This document shows positions 9,297-15,527 of a stretch of 32,741 nt of DNA, one piece after another. Location of the stretch: positions 1 through 32,741 of the forward strand of contig JADHWG010000014.1 of the NCBI GenBank assembly GCA_016783605.1, read 5' to 3'. A model generated the notes under the pieces. The model was given only the letters and a program-made list of their open reading frames with translations. It made no database searches and was not told the origin of the DNA. The stretch comes from Candidatus Omnitrophota bacterium. Its GTDB lineage: Bacteria > Omnitrophota > Gorgyraeia > Tantalellales > Tantalellaceae. The position numbers and the translations under genes were made by a program. Numbering within the stretch: position 1 is the stretch's first letter; each line of letters starts with the position of its first letter.

Positions 9297-10493
9297 TCAT
9301 CTTTGTGAACGCAATACAAATTTTTTATATCCATCCGTAACAAAAACCAAATTCCACCACCATTTTAAAAATTGATTCTTAATCATTTTTTTTCTTATTC
9401 TGTGTGTCTTGTAATGTTTCATTACTCCAAGATAGGAGTTCATACTACTTACAAACTGATTCTCTTCTTCATTGGTTGGTCTGCGATTCAAAATAACTTT
9501 GTTTTGTTTTCGCATCGCATGGTAAAAACTGCCTTTAGTGCGGTTGGAAATATATGTACGGTAAGGTTTTATTACCGCGCCGAGAAATAAAAATCCTGTC
9601 TTGTAATGTTTTATTTTTGTTTTGTCGGGATGCAAAATAAGTTTTTCATTTGCTTTTAAATAGCCTGTAATCTTCGGCAAAGCGTCTAAAAGATAACCTT
9701 TATCAGGATGAATAACAAAAAAATCATCTACATAGCGACCATAGTATCTAAACGCCATAACTTTCTTCATCCAATGGTCAAAATCATTCAAAAAAACATT
9801 GCCAAAAAGCTGGCTGGTAAGATTGCCGATTGGTAAACCGCAACCTTCCGAAGTATGAAACAAACTTTTATTAGCGGGAAGCCCATCCCAATCGGAACGC
9901 GAGCCTTTAATCCTGCAATTATCGGCAGGATTACGAAATATGGTTTTTTTCAATAGAAAATCAACCATGCCGGTATCAAATGGTATCTTCTTGTTCAATA
10001 AGGCGCATTTTTGATATTCTGTTCGCAATACGCCGTTCACTTTGTTGTACAACAATTCTCTGTTGATGCTCATGAAATAACCTGAAATATCCATTTGCAT
10101 GATGTAACACTCTTTTTTATAGTTTTGAGAACAAGAACGTAAAAACTTTGCCGCTCTTTGAATCCCGGCACTTGTTCCTTTGCCTTTACGACACGAATAG
10201 CAGTCGTAAATAAAGTATTTTTCAATTATTGGGCTGAGATATTGGAATAAAAGGTGATGTACCACTCTATCCCTAAAATCCGCCGCGAATATTTCGCGTT
10301 TTACAGGTTTGTTCACAATAAACGCCATTTCACACAAAGGTTTGTACACGCGCGTTTCTATCTCATTGGACACCTTAAAAATTTCACGTTCAAAATTCAA
10401 TTCGAATTTCAATTGATTGATGGTGTTTCTTTTATTTCGACGCGCGTTGTAGTAGCCCCGAAACAAATCGGTAACTAATCGCGTATTATCCAT
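9297..10493 (-). CDS. reverse transcriptase, diversity-generating retroelement type
   Basis: RT motifs MQMDISGYFMSI, GLPIGNLTSQLFGNVFLNDFDHW and YGRYVDDFFVIH; adjacent Avd-like ORF and a matching TR/VR pair. Confidence 0.95.
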   Translation of the reverse strand: MDNTRLVTDLFRGYYNARRNKRNTINQLKFELNFEREIFKVSNEIETRVYKPLCEMAFIVNKPVKREIFAADFRDRVVHHLLFQYLSPIIEKYFIYDCYSCRKGKGTSAGIQRAAKFLRSCSQNYKKECYIMQMDISGYFMSINRELLYNKVNGVLRTEYQKCALLNKKIPFDTGMVDFLLKKTIFRNPADNCRIKGSRSDWDGLPANKSLFHTSEGCGLPIGNLTSQLFGNVFLNDFDHWMKKVMAFRYYGRYVDDFFVIHPDKGYLLDALPKITGYLKANEKLILHPDKTKIKHYKTGFLFLGAVIKPYRTYISNRTKGSFYHAMRKQNKVILNRRPTNEEENQFVSSMNSYLGVMKHYKTHRIRKKMIKNQFLKWWWNLVFVTDGYKKFVLRSQR

Positions 10494-10869
10494 TGCCGGT
10501 TACCTTTGTTTTATCATACGTCACGCCTTTATTTATTGATTTTTTCCAACCGCTAAGCTGTTTACTTACGTTTTCTATCAGCATGTTGAGAGAGATCATT
10601 CTCTTGATGCTTATTTGCCGTAAATCATGCAATAACCGTATAAGCAAGCGCACCGCTTCTGTATTCTCCATACACCGATCTATATGGATTTTTTTCTCTC
10701 GTCTCGAATTGACTTTATAGATTTGCAGTAACAATTCAAGAGTTTCATTTTTCAGTTTTTCTCCAAGAGTATATTTGTATTCGCGTGACAAACCGGTTGT
10801 CGTCTTACAAATTTCTATCAACAGATCATACGCCTTTTTAAAAACGGGTAAAGTGTTATACAATGCCAT
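10486..10869 (-). CDS. avd: DGR accessory variability determinant (Avd-like four-helix bundle protein)
   Basis: MALYNTLPVFKKAYDLLIEICKTTTGLSREYKYTLGEKLKNETLELLLQIYKVN...; short helical protein overlapping the RT start by 8 bp. Confidence 0.88.
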   Translation of the reverse strand: MALYNTLPVFKKAYDLLIEICKTTTGLSREYKYTLGEKLKNETLELLLQIYKVNSRREKKIHIDRCMENTEAVRLLIRLLHDLRQISIKRMISLNMLIENVSKQLSGWKKSINKGVTYDKTKVTGNG

Positions 10870-10889
10870 AATTTGCTATTTTACCGCCC

Positions 10890-11350
10890 TCTCGTCGTTC
10901 TGCACCCACCCTCCGTCATTCTGAGCCCGAAGGGCGAAGAACCCCACCCTTTTTCACCTTGCGGGTGGCCCCCCACTCCCACCTCGTCATTCTGAGGAGG
11001 TACGACGAAGAATCCCATTCGTTAAGAACAGATCCTTCACTCCGCTCAGAGCCTGCCCTGAGCTTGTCGAAGGGATGACGAGCGTGGAGCTGGATAACGA
11101 GCGTAGAGCAGAATGACGAACAAGAGCGCACAGGATGACGAGCGTAGAGCTGGATGCGAGCGTGGCGCGTCATTCCACCCCACTCATTTCCACTCCCACC
11201 GTCGGCATCCTCAGGAGCCCCCCTTTTTTTCGTCATTCTGAGGAGCTTCATTTTTTTCGTCATCCTGAGGAGCTTGCGACGAAGGACCCCATCCTTTTCC
11301 ACCTTGCACGTTGTCCCCCACTCCCTCATCCTTTTCCACCTTGCACGTTG
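10890..11350. repeat. GTCATCCTGAG repeat cluster between the DGR TR and avd
   Basis: Arms plus gagcttgtcgaagggatgacg variants; central ccttttccaccttgcacgtt segment. Confidence 0.88.
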
Positions 11351-11443
11351 CAACACGGGCACATGCAATGTGCCCCTACATCCCACATCCCCCGCGTGTT
11401 TCAACTCCACGGTGGTGAAAATTTTGGCAGTATTGTTTCATAG

Positions 11444-11624
11444 TCGCTGAGGCAACGCACACTAAAGCCGTTGGCCTTATTGTTGTTATTCACGTTGCTG
11501 TTCGTGCTGTTGAAGTTCAGTTTGTACCCGTTGGTAGTACTGTTCTGGGTGCTGCTCCAGTAGTTGCCGTTGACACCTCTGTTGTTCAGCGCACCATCGC
11601 TGTTGTCGAGATAGCCAGCAGCAT
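11444..11624 (-). other. DGR template repeat (TR)
   Basis: 181 bp aligned without gaps to 12435-12615. Minus-strand reading is Asn-codon rich (NNRGVNGNYWSSTQNSTTNGYKLNFNSTNSNVNNNNKANG). All 15 differences are at coding-strand A. Confidence 0.97.
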
Positions 11625-11746
11625 ACCAGCCAATAAGTTGCCACTTTACATGTGAATACAAGCAGCTAAGCATGTATTCATCTTTTTTTTGCTTTCGGAA
11701 ATCGATATTCATTCCTAAAGCGGGCAACCCGACTATAATCCGCGCT

Positions 11747-12364
11747 CTAACCGAAACCGATAGTCTCGGTTACTCCGGCGTTTCCCATCCCTGCCAAATC
11801 TTTTTGTAATCGCGTAACAAACTGCATAGTTTCTATAAGAGTATTGTTTGCAACTTGGTAAGTCCGCAGCTTTTGAATAATCTCAATTTCTTTTACATCT
11901 AAACGTTTTGCATGTTCCCTTTTTTCGTCATTCTGAGGAGCTCCCCCACTCGTCATCCTGAGCCCACTCCCCCTCGTCATCCTGAGCCCGAAGGGCGAAG
12001 GACCCCACCCATTTCCACCTTGCACATTCGCCCCCACTCCCCCCACCTGCTTTTGCCAGTTTTCGTAACTGCCGTTAGCGGTCATTCCCGATATGATAAC
12101 TTTTTTTTCACCTTCATCGCTGATGCCATAGCCCTTTTCTAATGCTTTTTTCTTCACTTTTGTCAAGCTTTGCTCGGGAAAACCGCAGTAGTAGACATAT
12201 TCATTCACCTTTTTTACCCACTTTTTGCGCACTTTGTAAGAAAAAAGAGACGTTACCATAAACATCGCGGAGCGATTATACGCCCGAAAAAACATCCCTT
12301 CTTTCAACAAATAAACGGCATTTTTATTCCTCAATTCCTGCTCTATTATTTCCCTTACGGTCAT
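11747..12364 (-). CDS. MutS-N-terminal-like DGR accessory protein with an in-frame palindromic repeat insertion
   Basis: MTVREIIEQELRNKNAVYLLKEGMFFRAYNRSAMFMVTSLFSYKVRKKWVKKVNEYVYYCGFPEQSL resembles the MutS mismatch-recognition domain; located between VR and TR. Start 12364 preferred over 12418. Confidence 0.7.
   Translation of the reverse strand: MTVREIIEQELRNKNAVYLLKEGMFFRAYNRSAMFMVTSLFSYKVRKKWVKKVNEYVYYCGFPEQSLTKVKKKALEKGYGISDEGEKKVIISGMTANGSYENWQKQVGGVGANVQGGNGWGPSPFGLRMTRGSGLRMTSGGAPQNDEKREHAKRLDVKEIEIIQKLRTYQVANNTLIETMQFVTRLQKDLAGMGNAGVTETIGFG
11928..12047. repeat. GTCATCCTGAG repeat inserted in frame in the MutS-like CDS
   Basis: cgtcattctgaggagctcc...cgaaggaccccacccatttccaccttgcacattcgccccc; translated GVGANVQGGNGWGPSPFGLRMTRGSGLRMTSGGAPQNDEK with no stop. 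Confidence 0.9.
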
Positions 12365-12396
12365 TAGCATTCCTCTCTTTTTCCAAAAAAAATCGA

Positions 12397-12409
12397 CCCG
12401 CTTCGCGGG
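12397..12409 (-). other. short hairpin downstream of the VR (possible DGR homing hairpin and/or terminator)
   Basis: CCCGC-GAA-GCGGG followed on the minus strand by TCGATTTTTTTT; begins 25 nt past the VR 3' boundary. Confidence 0.6.
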
Positions 12410-12430
12410 ACATCTCAAATAATCAAATTG

Positions 12431-13501
12431 TCAATCGCTGAGGCAACGCACACTAAAGCCGTTGGCCTTACTGCTGTTATACACGTTGCTGCTCGTGCTG
12501 GCGAAGTACAGTATGTACCCGTAGGTAGTACTGCTCTGGGTGCTGCTCCAGTAGTGGCCGTAGACACCTCTGCTGTACAGCGCACCATCGCTGTCGTCGA
12601 GATAGCCAGCAGCATGTAACACTAAATCAGAGCCGAATGCCCAACTCCAAGTGGTTCCGACATCGACATTAGTATATTCACCGCTGGTTGGCAGGCGCCA
12701 GCCCGCGCCAAGTAGTAGCGCGCAGGGATCAAGAGCTGGATTCCAATTAGAAGCATTACTACCTGAATCAGTATAACTTTCACTTTCGTTAATGGAAGTG
12801 ATAGTCCATGCCGGAGACGGCCCGACAGCGTATCCTTGTTTTCGGTTAAACTGCCAATACCAACCCGCGGAAGCGGCAGTAGCATCATCAACCGCGGTTG
12901 CCTGCTGGGTCGCGCCGAGGTTTCGGGTGATCCAGCACTTTTCAGCTCCCGAAATGGATGTGACTACGGTTCCGTACGTAATGTCTACCGTGACAGGCGA
13001 AATACCATCGCCGGCGGTGTGGCTAACAGTGATAGGGTCTCCGGGGGCCCACACATACTCGCCCGCCGTAAGCGTTACCGTCAAGGTCTGCTCTCCTTCG
13101 GCCGTGGTAGAGCTTGGCGCGGTAAATTGCAGATCAAACGTCTGTCCCGCCGCCGCGGTTAAACTTGCAAGTTCGATTCCACTGCCTACGTTGGTAATAG
13201 CGTCCGACCAACTGCCCGAGGCGTCGTGTTTTAGCACAAAAATGTCCGCCCCCGCACCGGCACCCGGACTCAAGGAGGCACCAGTCACCTTGATATAGAC
13301 TGTTGACGTCACATCACCCTCGTTGGTCGCGGTAAAGGTGTCACCTGTTGTCGTCCTCGCGAGACTCATCCCCACTGTCCCTATTGCCCACGGACCGCCG
13401 GTAATCGACACCGCCCGCCCCGCGTAAGCCGTGGCAGAGACTGCGAAAACAAAGACCAACCCCGTCAATCCCATTTTTATTACCCTATTGAACAGCTTCA
13501 T
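12431..13501 (-). CDS. DGR target: exported protein with C-terminal FISUMP-type (C-type-lectin-like) domain
   Basis: Signal peptide MKLFNRVIKMGLTGLVFVFAVSATAYA; C-terminal CWITRNLGATQQATAVDD...GAGWRLPTSGEY...YWSSTQ...GFSVRCLSD; the VR is its last about 60 codons. Confidence 0.93.
   Translation of the reverse strand: MKLFNRVIKMGLTGLVFVFAVSATAYAGRAVSITGGPWAIGTVGMSLARTTTGDTFTATNEGDVTSTVYIKVTGASLSPGAGAGADIFVLKHDASGSWSDAITNVGSGIELASLTAAAGQTFDLQFTAPSSTTAEGEQTLTVTLTAGEYVWAPGDPITVSHTAGDGISPVTVDITYGTVVTSISGAEKCWITRNLGATQQATAVDDATAASAGWYWQFNRKQGYAVGPSPAWTITSINESESYTDSGSNASNWNPALDPCALLLGAGWRLPTSGEYTNVDVGTTWSWAFGSDLVLHAAGYLDDSDGALYSRGVYGHYWSSTQSSTTYGYILYFASTSSNVYNSSKANGFSVRCLSD
12435..12615 (-). other. 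DGR variable repeat (VR)
   Basis: 181 bp, 15 differences from the TR, all at TR adenines (coding strand: 7 A>G, 6 A>T, 2 A>C). The 36 bp at the coding 3' end are identical to the TR (IMH-like). Confidence 0.97.
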
Positions 13502-13524
13502 GATAACACCCCCGCGTTAATTTT

Positions 13525-13840
13525 TCGTTAAGAACAGATCCTTCCACTTCACTCCGTTCAGTGTCAGGATGACGAGGTGAAAAAAATCGTCATCCTGAGG
13601 AGCGAAGCGACGAAGGACCCCACCCATTTCCACCTTGCACTTCCATCCCCACTCCCTCATTCCATTTCAATTCGCTAAGAACAGATCCTTCGCTACGCTC
13701 AGGATGACGAACGTGGGTGGCTCAGAATGACGAGGTGAAAACCTCGTCATCCTGAGCCCACACCCCTCGTCATCCTGAGCCCACACCCCTCGTCATCCTG
13801 AGCCCACACCCCTCGTCATCCTGAGCCCGGAGGGCGAAGG
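13525..13840. repeat. GTCATCCTGAG palindromic repeat cluster
   Basis: Arms, central segment, and a short tandem series cctcgtcatcctgagcccacacc. Confidence 0.9.
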
Positions 13841-13843
13841 ACC

Positions 13844-14095
13844 TCATTCCTCCAACCCGCCCACATAAGCCGTTCCGTCATCATTCTCAATCTTTACAAC
13901 ATCTTTAGTGCCAATACCCGTACATTCAACCATGTCACCGACAGTAACTTCATACCAAACCGTATCGTCGGTTATTTCGCTTACTTTCGCCTTTATCTCC
14001 CGGCCTGTTTTCGTATATATGGTCTCTGCGTATCCGCTTATTGCCGCCGAGACAACCAAAAACAATATCAGAACGGCACAAGTCAATTTCTTCAT
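13844..14095 (-). CDS. small exported protein
   Basis: MKKLTCAVLILFLVVSAAISGYAETIYTKTGREIKAKVSEITDDTVWYEV...; signal peptide; GGAGGAA Shine-Dalgarno upstream of 14095. Confidence 0.75.
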   Translation of the reverse strand: MKKLTCAVLILFLVVSAAISGYAETIYTKTGREIKAKVSEITDDTVWYEVTVGDMVECTGIGTKDVVKIENDDGTAYVGGLEE

Positions 14096-14096
14096 T

Positions 14097-14615
14097 TTAT
14101 TCCTCCCGCGTAACATCTATTTCAAGATTGGGTTCTGCCGGCAAAGTGGAAATTCTTAACCCGATCTGCACCGCCAGCACAAACATATCTCCCGGAGCGT
14201 CTTTCTTACTTTTCACCTCGATCACTCCCTGATATTTTTTATCCCCGTATTTTTCCATATTCGGCACGTTTATGTAAAGCTCCATTTTTCCGGTACTGTT
14301 GCCCTGTATGGATATTTCTTTCGTTTCGGGAGTCACCCAAGACGTATCGGGAATATCCTGAAACCCCGGTTTCAACCGGCCGTTCCCCGTAACCGCGGAC
14401 AAAACGTTTACGGTATACGTGTGACTGCCTGGATCTTTGTTCTGTATTCTGAGAATCATTTCGTCTCCGCCCAGATCCGATGCCGTCACTTTTTCACCCA
14501 ACGGACAATTAGTTACAATAACGTCCACAGGATCAACTTCCATTCCCAAACCAAAACTCGGTACGGAAGAAAGTAAATATATCACCGTGAATAACGCGCA
14601 CAAACCCTTCTTCAT
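14097..14615 (-). CDS. exported protein, probable cell-surface/periplasmic accessory
   Basis: MKKGLCALFTVIYLLSSVPSFGLGMEVDPVDVIVTNCPLGEK...; Shine-Dalgarno (aggtggag) upstream of 14615. The N-terminal extension to 15020 is repeat-derived. Confidence 0.75.
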   Translation of the reverse strand: MKKGLCALFTVIYLLSSVPSFGLGMEVDPVDVIVTNCPLGEKVTASDLGGDEMILRIQNKDPGSHTYTVNVLSAVTGNGRLKPGFQDIPDTSWVTPETKEISIQGNSTGKMELYINVPNMEKYGDKKYQGVIEVKSKKDAPGDMFVLAVQIGLRISTLPAEPNLEIDVTREE

Positions 14616-14659
14616 TTCTCCACCTCTTTCTGCTAATTCAATGTTCATTAAAAACAAAT

Positions 14660-15000
14660 TCTCCCGCTTCACTCCACCCCTCGTCATCCTGAGCCCGAAG
14701 GGCGAAGGACCCCATCCATTCCCACCTTGCACTTCCATCCCCACTCCCTCATTCCATTTCCATTCGCTAAGAACAGATCCTTCCACTTCACTCCGTTCAG
14801 TGTCAGGATGACGAGGTGGAGAGGAACTCAGGATGACGAGGTGGGAGCTACCGTCATCCTGAGCCCGCTCCACCCCCTCGTCATCCTGAGCCCGAAGGGC
14901 GAAGGACCCCATCCATTTCCACCTTGCACGTTCGCTACCCCCACTCTCCTCTTTCTCGTCATCCTGAGGAGCTCTTGCGACGAAGGATCTCATTCCCACC
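14660..15000. repeat. GTCATCCTGAG palindromic repeat cluster
   Basis: Arms and central segment as elsewhere. Confidence 0.9.
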
Positions 15001-15059
15001 TTGCGATTGAACACTACCACTCCATTCTAACCCCTGCACCTTGACCTGCAATGCGTGCC

Positions 15060-15088
15060 TTGACAACATCCGCCTGTTGTGCTACACT
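15060..15088 (+). promoter_or_regulatory. sigma70-like promoter for the HicB-like gene
   Basis: TTGACA, 17 nt, TACACT, about 70 nt upstream of the ORF start. Confidence 0.6.
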
Positions 15089-15156
15089 CACTCAGTCAGT
15101 TATTAAGCAACTGAGAAAAACACTCCATAACCTGATTCGACCTACGAGGTAAAAAA

Positions 15157-15411
15157 ATGTCCGAATATCTTATCCCCATATCCATTGAACCGTTAAAAGA
15201 AGGCGGATACTTGGCCGCCAGTTCTTTTCTCCAGGGGCTTATCGCCCAAGGCCGCACTATTGCCGAAACAATAGAAATAGCTGAAGATGTTGCCCATAAA
15301 ATTATCGAATCGCGCATTGAACATAACGAACCTATACCCAAAAACTTAATTTCCGCCCAAGCACCGCGGATCAAATTTGACATAAAAGTACCCGTCTCCC
15401 CGGAAATATAA
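15157..15411 (+). CDS. HicB-family antitoxin-like protein
   Basis: MSEYLIPISIEPLKEGGYLAASSFLQGLIAQGRTIAETIEIAEDVAHKIIESR...; HicB partial RNase-H-like fold signature. Confidence 0.75.
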   Translation: MSEYLIPISIEPLKEGGYLAASSFLQGLIAQGRTIAETIEIAEDVAHKIIESRIEHNEPIPKNLISAQAPRIKFDIKVPVSPEI

Positions 15412-15527
15412 CCTTTATTTCCAAAGATATTTTCCGAACAACCCTGTTTGTTAATCACATATTCTATTCTCATCGTCCTCATCCCTTTGAAGTTTCATGC
15501 AACACGATACACGTTACAAGTTACACG

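Noticed and set aside
11401-11727. 108-aa ORF containing the Asn-rich sequence
   Set aside because: This is the DGR template repeat in a chance open frame; no signal peptide or full target domain.
3262-15000. Possible CRISPR arrays in the recurring GTCATCCTGAG clusters
   Set aside because: Spacing is irregular, arms are inverted, intervening sequence is itself repeated, and no cas genes are present.
14616-15020. N-terminal extension of ORF 14097..15020
   Set aside because: Reads through palindromic repeats; a good Shine-Dalgarno plus ATG and signal peptide start at 14615.
15096-15482. Minus ORF 15096..15482
   Set aside because: Antisense to the HicB-like gene, which has a promoter, Shine-Dalgarno and family-like sequence.
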